Source of the DNA: Candidatus Eiseniibacteriota bacterium
GTDB lineage: Bacteria; Eisenbacteria; RBG-16-71-46; JAGVPR01
Direction: 5' to 3'
Length of the DNA stretch: 11,600 nt
Assembly: GCA_020052115.1 (NCBI GenBank)
Contig: JAGVPR010000296.1
Coordinates: 1 to 11,600, forward strand
The notes beneath the pieces are model-generated. The model worked only from the letters and a program-made list of their open reading frames with translations, searched no databases and had not been told where the DNA came from. Numbering within the stretch: the first letter of the stretch is position 1; every line of letters begins with the position of its first letter. Below are positions 1 through 7,761 of the stretch, piece after piece. Both the position numbers and the translations under genes were made by a program.

Positions 1-1
1 A

Positions 2-367
2 GCCAGCCTGGCGCGCGGCCTTCCGGCTGCCGCGGCCTCGCTTGCGGCCCCTCTCGGGGCCGAGATCTGGGTGGAGGATCTGCCTTTGGGATCGCCCTCT
101 TACCGGGCCGCGGAGAGGGAGCAGTGCGAGCCCTGCCGGTTCGCCTTCCTGGAGGCCGGCGAACCGGAGCTATTGATGGCACTGGAGCCGGCCGATTACT
201 TCTCTCTGGAAAGGCGGGCGATGGCCGGTGGCCTCCGCGTGGCCGTAATCGGCCGCATCGTGAAGGACTACGCCGGTCTGTGCCGCGTGTCGGAGGGCGG
301 AGTGCCGATCCCGCTTCCGGCGCCGCGGCGTCCGGCCGAAGACGAAACCGAACGAGGAATCGCATGA
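2..367 (+). CDS. 3' end of an AIR-synthase-like kinase, probably thiamine-monophosphate kinase (ThiL-like), 5' truncated by window edge
   Basis: The frame is open from base 2 to the TGA at 365-367, so this is the last ~121 residues of a gene that begins outside the window. ThiL phosphorylates thiamine phosphate to thiamine diphosphate in the cytoplasm. Three stretches fit the ThiL/AIR-synthase C-terminal domain in the right order: an Ala/Leu-rich helix followed by GAEIWVEDLPLG (family: GxxIdLdxlPl), then AGEPELLMALEP (family: GGEDYELLFTVPP), then LRVAVIGRIV near the end (family: vtvIGrv). The GEDYEL-like motif is degenerate, with the Asp-Tyr replaced, so activity as a true ThiL is uncertain. 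SelD or another PurM-like protein is possible. The stop overlaps the start of the DUF885 gene (ATGA), which implies translational coupling. Family assignment rests on motif memory only. Confidence 0.45.
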   Translation, partial: ASLARGLPAAAASLAAPLGAEIWVEDLPLGSPSYRAAEREQCEPCRFAFLEAGEPELLMALEPADYFSLERRAMAGGLRVAVIGRIVKDYAGLCRVSEGGVPIPLPAPRRPAEDETERGIA

Positions 368-2001
368 CGGCTCGACAGAAACTCGACCGCCTCATTGACC
401 GCTTCGCCGAAGCGTACTTCGCCTACGAGCCGATCCAGGCGACCTACTTCGGTGTTCACGATCACGACGCCGAACTCGGTCACTACGACGCTTCCACCGT
501 CGCTTCCGCCGCGCGCACCTTCCGAGAGATCCGGAGCGCCATTGACCGTGACGTGGATCGCTCAACCCTGTCGGTGACCGATCGCGTTGATTACGACCTG
601 CTCGCGTGCAGGCTCGACGTCCTCGTCTCGGAGCTGGAAGGCGAGCGCCCTTTCGAGCGGTCCCATTCGTTCTACCTCGAGCGCGCACTGAACGGGTTGC
701 AGTATCTTCTGGCCCGCAACTTCGCGCCTCTTCCCGTGCGAATCCCTTCGATCCTCTCGCGCATGAGGCTCATGCCGGAGTTCCTCCGCGCCGCCGTCGA
801 GCGCGTCAAGGATGCGCCGCACGTCTATCTCGAGATCGCGATCGAGGAAGCAGCGAGCGGGGCCGCTTTCATGGAGGAGGTCGTCTCCGCGGTCTCCCGG
901 CAGGTGCCCGAGATGACCCGGGAGATCGAACGCGCCGCGGCATCGGCGGGCGAGGCGTTTCTCGACTTCCGCCGCCATCTCGCCAACCTCATGCACGGCG
1001 CGAACGGCAACTTCATGATGGGGCGCGAGCTGTTCGAGTACCGCTTGCGCCGCGAGAACTTCCTCGACTTCGACTGCACGAGCCTGCGCGCGATGGGCGA
1101 GGAAATCCTGGCGCGCACGCGGGAGGATCTCGAGGATCTGGCGAAGAAGATTGATCCGTCGAGGCCGTGGTCGGCGATCTTCGAATCGAGCAAGGACCAG
1201 GTGCCGTCACCGGGACGGCTGCGCGGCGCCTACGAGCAGTGGGTGCTCGTCGCGCGGGAGTTCATCAACGAGCGCGGCCTGGCCACACTTCCGCCCGGCG
1301 AGGCGATCGAGCTGATTGATACGCCGGTATTCGAGCGGCTCCTCGTGCCGTACGCAGCCTATCTGTCGCCCGCGCCGTTCGAGACCGAACAGCGCGGCTT
1401 CTTCTACGTGACCCCGATTGACACGCAGGCGAGCCCCGACGTGCAGCACCAACAGCTCCTCGGCCACAACGTGCCGAGCATGATCACCACCGTGGTTCAC
1501 GAAGCGTACCCCGGACACCACCTCCAGCTCACCTGGGCGAACCGCGCCCGCAGCAAGATGCGGAAGCTCACCGACAACAACGTCTTCGCCGAAGGCTGGG
1601 CGCTCTACTGCGAGGAGATGATGTACGAGGAGGGCTTCTACCCCGATCCGCTCGTGCGGCTGGCGCAGCTTCAGGCGACGCTGTGGCGGGCCGCGCGCGT
1701 CGTGATTGATGTCGGGCTGCACACCGGCGAGATGACTTTCGACGATGCGGTCCGCATGCTCGTGGACCAGGTGTGCGTCGAGCCCCCGAACGCGGTCGCC
1801 GAGGTGCGCCGCTACACGCTGACGCCCACGCAGCCGTCGAGCTATCTCATCGGCCGCGAGGCGATCCTGGCGCTTCGCTCGGAGATGAAGGCGCGCGACC
1901 GGCGCTTCCGGCTCGGCGCATTCCACGACAAGCTCCTCTCCTACGGCACCATCCCGCCGGCCCTGATTCGCGAGGAGATGCTCGCGGGGCTCGGGCCCTG
2001 A
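364..2001 (+). CDS. DUF885 family protein, putative zinc metallohydrolase
   Basis: 545 residues, close to the usual DUF885 length of about 550-600. The start at 364 is chosen because GAGGA lies at 354-358 and the ATG overlaps the preceding stop as ATGA; the frame is open further upstream, but that stretch reads as low-complexity Arg/Ala and lies over the previous gene. The hallmark motif HEAYPGHH is at residues 379-386, and EGWALYCEEM follows at 410-419. This pair (HEAxPGHH, then EGWA.Y.E.) is what defines the family. His379, Glu380, His385/386 and a downstream Glu are the likely metal and catalytic residues by analogy with gluzincin-like peptidases. No signal peptide is visible, so it is probably cytoplasmic. 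The substrate is unknown; peptidase or ester hydrolase activity is inference. The Pfam assignment is secure, the function is not. Confidence 0.9.
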   Translation: MTARQKLDRLIDRFAEAYFAYEPIQATYFGVHDHDAELGHYDASTVASAARTFREIRSAIDRDVDRSTLSVTDRVDYDLLACRLDVLVSELEGERPFERSHSFYLERALNGLQYLLARNFAPLPVRIPSILSRMRLMPEFLRAAVERVKDAPHVYLEIAIEEAASGAAFMEEVVSAVSRQVPEMTREIERAAASAGEAFLDFRRHLANLMHGANGNFMMGRELFEYRLRRENFLDFDCTSLRAMGEEILARTREDLEDLAKKIDPSRPWSAIFESSKDQVPSPGRLRGAYEQWVLVAREFINERGLATLPPGEAIELIDTPVFERLLVPYAAYLSPAPFETEQRGFFYVTPIDTQASPDVQHQQLLGHNVPSMITTVVHEAYPGHHLQLTWANRARSKMRKLTDNNVFAEGWALYCEEMMYEEGFYPDPLVRLAQLQATLWRAARVVIDVGLHTGEMTFDDAVRMLVDQVCVEPPNAVAEVRRYTLTPTQPSSYLIGREAILALRSEMKARDRRFRLGAFHDKLLSYGTIPPALIREEMLAGLGP

Positions 2002-2165
2002 GCGCCTCCGCGCCGCCCGAATCCCGACCGACGCCGTAGCCACCGGACCGCGCGGTGCGGTTCCTCCCGTGACGGTCGAGGCGGTGATTGCGCCATCCCC
2101 CGCGATCCTCCATCATCAGCCAGTGAATTGACCTGTCCACTCCACGCGAACCTCGGAGGTACCCC

Positions 2166-2696
2166 ATGACAACCCCGTCGGCGCAGACCGGATACACAAA
2201 CCCTGCGAAGCAGGCGTTCCTGGACACCTACGAGCACGAGCATGCGACGACGATGCGCGTGCTGCGCGCCTACCCTGAAGACAAGCTCGATCTCCAGCCG
2301 CATCCTCTATGCAAGGCCGCGCGCGAACTGGCTTGGGTCTTCGTTTCGGAGCGCAGGCTCGGCATGATGCTCTTCAACGATGCGTTCGCGACCGCTCCGC
2401 CTTCCGGGGAGCCGCCGAAACCGCCGCAGAGCTGGAACGAGCTGCTCGCCGCGCTCGAGAACACGCACAAGGAGTTCGGCGATATCGTCCGGTCCGGGGA
2501 CGAGTCGTACCTCAAAGGCCAGGTCAGTTTCTTCACCGCGCCGAAGACGATGGGGAGGATGTCGCGCATGGCCGTGGCCTGGATGCTCCTGCACGACCAG
2601 ATCCACCACCGCGGGCAGTTCTCGATCTACCTGAGGATGGCGGGCGGGAAGGTGCCGTCCATCTACGGGCCGACCGCCGACGAACCGTGGATGTGA
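2166..2696 (+). CDS. DinB-like four-helix-bundle protein
   Basis: 176 residues, typical for the DinB/YfiT metal-binding fold. GGAGG lies seven bases before the ATG and fixes the start. The C-terminal signature is clear: LLHDQIHHRGQFSIYLRMAG, with His143 and His147/148 as metal ligands, followed by the usual ending (G.KVPSIYGPTADE.W). The N-terminal helix has His24 and His26 in YEHEH, either of which could be the first ligand. The middle helix, where many family members carry a His, reads ELAWVFVSERRL here, without one. Members are cytoplasmic and include thiol-dependent S-transferases, but most are uncharacterised and no substrate can be assigned. It stands alone, 164 bp after the DUF885 gene, and could be transcribed separately. 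Confidence 0.85.
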   Translation: MTTPSAQTGYTNPAKQAFLDTYEHEHATTMRVLRAYPEDKLDLQPHPLCKAARELAWVFVSERRLGMMLFNDAFATAPPSGEPPKPPQSWNELLAALENTHKEFGDIVRSGDESYLKGQVSFFTAPKTMGRMSRMAVAWMLLHDQIHHRGQFSIYLRMAGGKVPSIYGPTADEPWM

Positions 2697-2711
2697 GCGT
2701 ACCCGCGAGGC

Positions 2712-2852
2712 CTATTCGTGCCTGAGCGCCTGGACCGGATCCACGCGTCAGGCTCGCCGAGGCGATCAAGCACGCCGGACGCCCCGCGCTCCCCCCGCGC
2801 GACGCCGATCGGCAAGCCGATAGACGCGTCTCAAGTTCTCGAGGTGGAGCAT
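2712..2852 (-). pseudogene. Collapsed MacB-type ABC transporter relic: ATPase start joined to permease end
   Basis: Read on the minus strand from ATG 2852, the frame gives MLHLENLRRVYRLADRR and ends with RVDPVQALRHE at TAG 2714-2712. The first part matches the N-terminus of MacB/LolD-type ATPases (MLxLENLxxVYRxGD). The last part matches the C-terminus of the partner FtsX/MacB-type permeases (ARRASRVDPVxALRYE). Both lie in one frame but are interrupted by TGA at 2768-2766 and TGA at 2750-2748; the second falls exactly where the family has the Ser of RRAS. The Walker motifs, all transmembrane segments and the rest of the transporter (roughly 2 kb or more) are missing. A purine-rich GGGAG precedes the ATG. 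This is a deletion relic with no expected product. Both matches are short, so the ATPase part in particular could be fortuitous. Confidence 0.5.
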
Positions 2853-2900
2853 CGGCTCCCATGTTGCGCCCGGAGAACGGGCAGTGCAAGAAGGCGGGGC

Positions 2901-2935
2901 GGGTCGGCCCATTACGGGCCTGATGATGCTGACCC
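2901..2935. repeat. Nested inverted repeat (possible hairpin)
   Basis: An outer arm GGGTC (2901-2905) pairs with GACCC (2931-2935). Immediately inside it, GGCCC (2906-2910) pairs with GGGCC (2916-2920) around a five-base loop. The ten-base bulge on the 3' side makes the outer stem less stable. It lies between the transporter relic and the tandem 26-bp repeats, so it may be part of a mobile-element end. No T-tract follows, so it is not a convincing terminator. Confidence 0.35.
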
Positions 2936-2955
2936 CCTTGGCATACTCAGACCAT

Positions 2956-3007
2956 GGGGACATAATCGCTGAGCAGTTAGAGGGGACATCTTCCCTGGGC
3001 AGCAGCA
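2956..3007. repeat. Two tandem 26-bp direct repeats, possible transposon end or operator
   Basis: Unit A is 2956-2981 and unit B is 2982-3007. Both begin with GGGGACAT and match at 18 of 26 positions, including CTG and GCAG further in. Directly adjacent imperfect repeats of about 20-30 bp that share a strong outer core are typical of the transposase-binding sites at the ends of IS21- and Tn7-like elements. No transposase gene of that kind is present here, so this would be an orphan end. The alternative is an operator: the repeats end 17 bp before the -35 hexamer of the TPR-CHAT gene, a position where an activator could bind. Confidence 0.4.
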
Positions 3008-3024
3008 CCCGCGGAGACAGGCCG

Positions 3025-3053
3025 TTGCGCTGCGGCCGGCCCGATGCTAGACT
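3025..3053 (+). promoter_or_regulatory. Predicted sigma-70 extended -10 promoter of the TPR-CHAT gene
   Basis: The -35 is TTGCGC (3025-3030), followed by a 17-bp spacer containing TG one base before the -10 hexamer TAGACT (3048-3053). Its last base is 69 bp upstream of the GTG start. The -35 is weak (3 of 6), as is usual when the TGn extension is present. The leader has two very small inverted repeats (3064-3074 and 3088-3099) of doubtful meaning. Confidence 0.45.
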
Positions 3054-3121
3054 TTCAAGCACGCCTCGTTGAGGTTCTCTAGCTGGTCGCTCCCGAGCGG
3101 GCTTTCGAAGGGCGGTGCCTT

Positions 3122-6100
3122 GTGGCGACAAGCATGACGGCCCGGTTGTCGAATGCGAGGGATCCGCACCGCGTTCTTCGCTACCCGTCGCCATCTTGCA
3201 GGAACCGGCGAGCGTGCCTGTTGCTCGTCTGTTTGATCCTTCCCCTCCTGACGTGTCGCGTTGCCTCGGCCGCCGACAGCAGAACCGGATTATGGCCCCA
3301 CCTGAGAGCTGTCGCCGACAGCCTCCAGAAGGAAGCGCCGCTCAAGTCGCCACCCTCGTTTGCTGAGTTAGCCACGGCATTTGACGACAGACTGAATGAG
3401 GCGCTGCGGGCCCGTCTGCGAAGCGCGCGTTCCGAGACTGAGCGGGCCTTCTCCGATTGTGACCTCGCCGCTCGGATGGCCGACCAGCTCTATCGCACGC
3501 GCGTTCTGCTGCGACACCTCGAATGGGGCAAAGCTCTCCCCGACTCGAACGCGCGGAGGTTCGTCCAAGCAGACAGTCTGTACAAAGCTGGGCGCGCCGT
3601 AAACACGATGGTCAACTATCTTGCTGCCCGGTCCGACCTGACCCGAGCTCGCGACCTGCAAAGGGATGTCGGCGACATCCGAATCGCCGCCCGCTCCGAG
3701 GTCTATCTCTTGCAGCCGAGGGTTTCCACGTTCAGCGTGTCTGAGCGAGCGGAAGGCTACACCCGTCTCGCGCAGGTCGCCGACTCTCTCGGCGATCCGC
3801 AACTTCTCTGCAGGGCCCTCTGGCGATGGGGCAATCTGGAGGCCGAGGAGGGATCGACGGAGCGAGGGATCGCGCTCTATGACAGCCTGCTGCGCGTGGC
3901 CTCCCGGGCGAACGACCAGTTCAGCGTGATGTGGGCCTTGAGGAGCATGGGGGGCGCGCAGCTCATGTCGGGCCACCAGCGAGAAGGCGAGGAGGCTCTC
4001 CGCCGATATCTGCTGCTCAACGAGGCCCACGGCGACAGCGCGATAACAGCGGAAGCTCTCATCAACGTCTCAACAGCCTACTACAACGTCGCCTTGCTCG
4101 ACTCTTCCTACGTCTACGCCAAACGCGCCTTGGCCTTGTCCGAACGCCCGGGCAAGGAGAGCGATATCGCACGTGTGTGCTACGCCCTCGGTCTCATCCG
4201 CTGGTACGCGCAGCAACACGAAGAAGCTCTGCACTTCTGTGAGCGCGCGCGGGATAACGCCCGGGAGTGCTCGAACTGGTGGGTGGAAGAGAGCGCCGAA
4301 AACATCATCGGCAATATCTATGGAGACAACGGAGATTGGAAGCGGGCGATACCCCATTACCAGCGCGCTCTGGAGCTCGCCCGGGCCAACGGCGATTTCA
4401 TAGTCCAAGGTTACGCTCTGGCCAACATCGCGCTGCGCATGGAGGAGGCGGACAGCCTCGCCCAGGCGGAAGAGTACTATCGTGCTGCACTTTCGGTGCA
4501 AGACTCGATTCCAGATTACGACCAACCGGATTTCGATCAGCGCGGGAACACGCTCGCCAACTTGAGCTGGCTGGCCCAGCGGAAGGGGGACACGACCGGG
4601 GCGGTGCGTCTCGCCGAGGAGTCATTCAACCTGGCGGTGAGTGTCTCCCGGGGGAATACGGGCGGGGAGCTGAACATCTGCCGGGCTGGGTACGCCCTGG
4701 CGCGCGCGTGGCAACTGGCCGGACAGCTCGATCAGGCCGACTCGCTGTATCGCATCGTGATCGCAGCAGCGAAAGACGTTCACCGTACAAGCGAACTCTG
4801 GTCGGCCAGCGCCGCGCTCGCCGAGATTGCCTGGCTCCGGGGCGACAGCACTGCGGCAATGGCCCTTCTGGAATCCTCGATGAACGACGTGGAGGAATAC
4901 AGGGAGTCTCTGGGCTCACTCAGCCTGCGGGAACGGTGGTTCGCCTCAGCTCTCGCGCCGTTCGAGTCGATGATCTTCCATTGCATATCACAGAGACGGG
5001 AGGAAGAGGCGTTCTCCTGCTTCGAGAGAATGAAGGCGCGGGAGCTTCTTGATCTCCTGGAGGGAGGGCATGTCATTCCTGCCGAGGAGATGACCTCCGA
5101 TGAACGGAGAGAGGAAGAGGGGCATATCCGGCGTATCGAAGAGTTGAACCGTCGCACCACCCTGGGCGAAGAAGCGCTGGACTCGGAACTCGAGAGCGCC
5201 CGCGACGACTACGGCGCTTTCCAGGAAGAGTTGTTCCGGCGCCACCCGGAACTACGCCAACGTCGTGGCCGTGGAGAGCCGATCAGCGCACGCGACGCAC
5301 GCCGCATGCTCGCGCCTGATGAGATCGCCCTGCTCTACACGATCGGCAGTGAGCAAATCACGCTCCTCGCAGTGACACGTGAGAAGATCAAAGGGTTTGT
5401 GCTCGAAGGATCGGCCCCCTCGATTCTGCGTCGGATCCGCGTGTTTCGCGAGTCACTCGCCGCAACGAGGGAGCGTTTCGTCCGCCACGGCGCGGAAGAA
5501 CTCTATCGCGTCCTGCTCTCCCCTGCCGCGGACCTCCTCAGGGGCAAGCACAGAATCTGCCTCGTGCCCGACGACGAGCTGTATGCGGTGCCTTTCCAGG
5601 CGCTGGTCGATCCGGAACCAGGCACCTTTCTGGCTGAGCAGTATGCGATCTACGTCGTTCCCTCGCTGAGCACGCTGGGGTCCTTGCGCATGAAAGGGTC
5701 CCGGGGACGCCGCGACATGCTGGCGATGGGAGACCCTGATCTCGGCACCGCGCCTCTGGTCGCCATGACCTTGCGCGGGGGGCTGGGACCGCTCCCCTTC
5801 TCCGGACAGGAGGTCCGGTCGATCGCGGAGATCTACGCACCGCGTGTCGCAGTATTCTCCGGCGCCGAAGCGACCGAGGAAGCGTTCAAGGAGTTAGCCC
5901 CGAACTACGGCGTCTTGCACCTGGCTTCGCACGGTCTCTTCGATGACCGCAATCCGCTCTATTCCAGCATTGCTCTGACCCCGACCGCGTCGGAAGACGG
6001 CTTCCTCGAAGCCCGGGAGGTGATGAAGCTTCACCTCGATGCGGACCTCGTCATTCTCAGCGCATGCGAGACCGCCCGCGGCACCATCACGCGCGGGGAG

Positions 6101-6343
6101 GGGATCAATGGTCTCACGAGAGCGTTCTTCGTGGCCGGGGTCCCCACAGTGGTCGCCTCGCTCTGGACGGTCGACGACGAGTCGACCGCGCTCCTCATGG
6201 ACGCTTTCCATCGAAGGCTGCGCGACGGGGAGCGACCCGCCGATGCGCTCGTCGGCGCCGAGAGGGAAGTGCTCTCGGGCGACGACCGCTTCCGGCATCC
6301 GTTCTGCTGGGCGGGGTTCAACCTGTACGGGGATTCCGAGTGA
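3122..6343 (+). CDS. Exported TPR-CHAT protein, putative caspase-like cysteine protease
   Basis: 1073 residues. The GTG at 3122 is preferred over ATG 3134 because GAAGGGCGG sits just upstream. An unusually long basic N-region is followed by a hydrophobic core (about 31-44) and VASA, giving probable signal peptidase I cleavage after Ala50. From about 190 to 620 there are repeated TPR helices, for example in the segment starting near residue 346 (ALGLIRWYAQQHEEALHFCE, then NIYGDNGDWKRAIPHYQRAL). A charged coiled segment (about 660-716) leads into a CHAT domain (about 720-1070). The catalytic pair is visible: His937 in HLASHG and Cys982 in ILSACETARG, followed by GEGINGLTRAFFVAG and ASLWTVDD. 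CHAT proteases are clan CD relatives of caspases and separase; TPRs bind a partner or substrate. The N-terminal signal places this one in the periplasm or outside. Its target is unknown, and no adjacent effector such as a gasdermin or sigma factor is visible. Confidence 0.9.
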   Translation: MATSMTARLSNARDPHRVLRYPSPSCRNRRACLLLVCLILPLLTCRVASAADSRTGLWPHLRAVADSLQKEAPLKSPPSFAELATAFDDRLNEALRARLRSARSETERAFSDCDLAARMADQLYRTRVLLRHLEWGKALPDSNARRFVQADSLYKAGRAVNTMVNYLAARSDLTRARDLQRDVGDIRIAARSEVYLLQPRVSTFSVSERAEGYTRLAQVADSLGDPQLLCRALWRWGNLEAEEGSTERGIALYDSLLRVASRANDQFSVMWALRSMGGAQLMSGHQREGEEALRRYLLLNEAHGDSAITAEALINVSTAYYNVALLDSSYVYAKRALALSERPGKESDIARVCYALGLIRWYAQQHEEALHFCERARDNARECSNWWVEESAENIIGNIYGDNGDWKRAIPHYQRALELARANGDFIVQGYALANIALRMEEADSLAQAEEYYRAALSVQDSIPDYDQPDFDQRGNTLANLSWLAQRKGDTTGAVRLAEESFNLAVSVSRGNTGGELNICRAGYALARAWQLAGQLDQADSLYRIVIAAAKDVHRTSELWSASAALAEIAWLRGDSTAAMALLESSMNDVEEYRESLGSLSLRERWFASALAPFESMIFHCISQRREEEAFSCFERMKARELLDLLEGGHVIPAEEMTSDERREEEGHIRRIEELNRRTTLGEEALDSELESARDDYGAFQEELFRRHPELRQRRGRGEPISARDARRMLAPDEIALLYTIGSEQITLLAVTREKIKGFVLEGSAPSILRRIRVFRESLAATRERFVRHGAEELYRVLLSPAADLLRGKHRICLVPDDELYAVPFQALVDPEPGTFLAEQYAIYVVPSLSTLGSLRMKGSRGRRDMLAMGDPDLGTAPLVAMTLRGGLGPLPFSGQEVRSIAEIYAPRVAVFSGAEATEEAFKELAPNYGVLHLASHGLFDDRNPLYSSIALTPTASEDGFLEAREVMKLHLDADLVILSACETARGTITRGEGINGLTRAFFVAGVPTVVASLWTVDDESTALLMDAFHRRLRDGERPADALVGAEREVLSGDDRFRHPFCWAGFNLYGDSE

Positions 6344-6362
6344 GCGGACGCTGGGTCTGATT

Positions 6363-6828
6363 CGCCTCATACGGCTTCTTGCATGCCCGCACTCCGCAAG
6401 AACCCGCAACTGTCGGTCCCGGCTTTCGCTGCAGATGAAAGTCGTCGCCCTCCGGCACCGGCTCGCGGTCTATCAGAGAACTGGTCGCGTCCCCGGCTCC
6501 GGCAGAGCGACAGCATCTTCTGGTCGTGGCTCTCCCGAGTCTGGTCCGGTTGGCGCGACGCGCTCGGGTCGTCCATGACGGCCTGCCGTCTCCACGGACG
6601 TGCGCGATCCGGAGAGATTGTCTCGATCACGTGATCGTGGTCAACGAGTGGAACCTGAAGTGGATCCTCAAGAACTACTTCGGCTACTACCGTCGATGGC
6701 GGACACATAAGTCGCTCGACATGAACTGCCCGGAACCTCGCCGGGCCCGCGCCGCCGATCGCGGCCGCGTGGTCGAGCACAACGATCTCGGCGGGCTGCA
6801 CCACCACTACGAACGTGTCGCGGCCTGA
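6363..6828 (+). pseudogene. Broken integrase-core (rve/DDE) transposase, frameshifted and internally deleted
   Basis: Three fragments in three frames belong to one transposase family. The N-terminal fragment (to about 6485) contains LQMKVVALRHRLAVYQR, the usual start of IS3/IS481-like integrase-core transposases (LxxEvLALRHQLAVLQR). After a frameshift near 6480-6490 comes SRPRLRQSDSIFWSWLSRVW (to about 6560). After a deletion between about 6560 and 6600 the C-terminal part resumes: IRRDCLDHVIVVNEW, then NYFGYYRRWRTHKSLDMNCP, and ending GGLHHHYERVAA at TGA 6826-6828. Nearly the whole catalytic core is lost, including the DDE aspartates and the Glu expected just before GSIRRECLDH. The relic starts only about 20 bp after the TPR-CHAT stop. 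No terminal inverted repeats or target duplication were recognised. Confidence 0.8.
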
Positions 6829-7008
6829 CGGCGCCGCAGCCCGTCGCTCAGTCGTCCTGCCTGCACGGGGTCGAAGTACGCCCGATCCGCACTCCGGAAT
6901 CCAGGAGCCGAGACACCGGCATCCCTCGACCTTGGCCGCGCCCCTGTTTCACCCTCCGGCAGTGCTCTCCTTGCCGGGCGCCGCCGGTCCGACTCACCTC
7001 TGACGGAG

Positions 7009-7114
7009 GCATTTTTTGAATTCTCGGGACGGGCAGATGGCGTAACGCTCACGCCGGTTTACAGAAAGTCCTTTCACCTGTTGGCCGAAGGGCTGCATTT
7101 AACGAATGGCGGGG
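7009..7114 (+). pseudogene. Recombinase-like C-terminal relic, copy 1 of a diverged direct repeat
   Basis: In frame 1 this reads EFSGRADGVTLTPVYRKSFH and then LLAEGLHLTNGG. Copy 2 (10497-10646) reads ESNSRWSGVTLTAIYRQPFD and LLAEGFDVANGG. The core 7039-7114 matches 10563-10638 at 60 of 76 bases with no gaps, and 16 of 25 residues are identical with mostly conservative changes (V/I, K/Q, L/F, L/V), so it was protein-coding. The ending RxPFDLLAE resembles the extreme C-terminus of large serine recombinases, from memory. No catalytic domain lies upstream; the frame is open back to the transposase stop at 6828 but shows no known motif. Copy 1 has lost its stop and runs on to 7611. Confidence 0.45.
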
Positions 7115-7687
7115 CGTACCGGTATCTCAAAACAAACGCGGGCGTGTTCACGAGGGGATTGGAGGGACTGGAGGGCGCCCTCCTGGGGGATATCTGCGGA
7201 CGGTTCGCCGCCGCCCGAACCCAGCCCAAGGGAGGTCGTTGCCAGCATTCGACACGAGGGTCGACTCACCGCGTAGCACCGGGCGCGTCATCCACTCGAA
7301 GCGAAGGCCACCCCGTGCGCGCTCGCTTGGCTCGTCATCGCTGGCGTTGTCCACCAGAGGAACGAGGGCCGCATGGAGCGACGCCGACTTGCGACACTTG
7401 CACTCCGCATCAACCCATCACGATCAACGTGCCCGTTGCGGCCATCGGAGCCAGATTTCGCGGAGCACGGCCATTCGTGGCCTCGGTTCCGGCGCCGATC
7501 CCCACCGCCCGACCCGCCGCGAAGGCTCGCGGATCTCGAGATCGAGCCCGACGCCAGACCGCGGGCGCTCCTGGTCCACGGCTCCGCGGAGTGCCTGGCT
7601 GCTCGCCGTGAAGCAGTTTACTATCCCTCATCTAGAGGCCATCCCGTCCACTCCCGGCGCCCACACCCGGTCACTGGAATCACCGCG
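7115..7687. other. Intergenic stretch with no supported gene
   Basis: Frames on both strands are open for up to about 180-260 codons here, but the translations are Arg/Pro/Ser-rich with no recognisable motif, no convincing ribosome-binding site and no match between frames and family patterns. I see no RNA gene, array or clear terminator. It probably consists of decayed DNA following the copy 1 relic and ends in the promoter region of the PD40 gene. Confidence 0.5.
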
Positions 7688-7696
7688 TGCTATCAT
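7688..7696 (+). promoter_or_regulatory. Predicted extended -10 promoter of the PD40 gene
   Basis: TGCTATCAT carries the TGn extension and the hexamer TATCAT (7691-7696, 5 of 6 to consensus). It ends 66 bp before the ATG at 7762. A -35 is poor (CGGTCA at 7668-7673 with a 17-bp spacer). The spacing to the start matches that of the TPR-CHAT and 9403-10113 genes. Confidence 0.45.
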
Positions 7697-7761
7697 CCTG
7701 CCCGTCGGCGGTCGCTGCCCGATTCCGTCCGTCCACACAAGCCCGCCCGGGGAGGTGCGTC

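Noticed and set aside
124..363. N-terminal extension of the DUF885 frame back to 124
   Set aside because: It overlaps the ThiL-like gene in another frame, translates as Arg/Gly/Ala-rich noise and lacks a ribosome-binding site, whereas ATG 364 has GAGGA and an ATGA overlap.
1207..2043. 278-codon open frame on the minus strand opposite the DUF885 gene
   Set aside because: It is an antisense shadow of a GC-rich gene; the plus strand carries the conserved HEAYPGHH and EGWALYCEE motifs.
2128..2133. TTGACC resembling a -35 box before the DinB gene
   Set aside because: No -10 fits at 16-18 bp, and the ribosome-binding site would already lie within the promoter.
3122..6343. TPR-CHAT as part of a type III-E CRISPR (Craspase-like) system
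   Set aside because: There is no Cas7-11 gene, no repeat array and no sigma-factor-like substrate nearby, and this protein carries a signal peptide.
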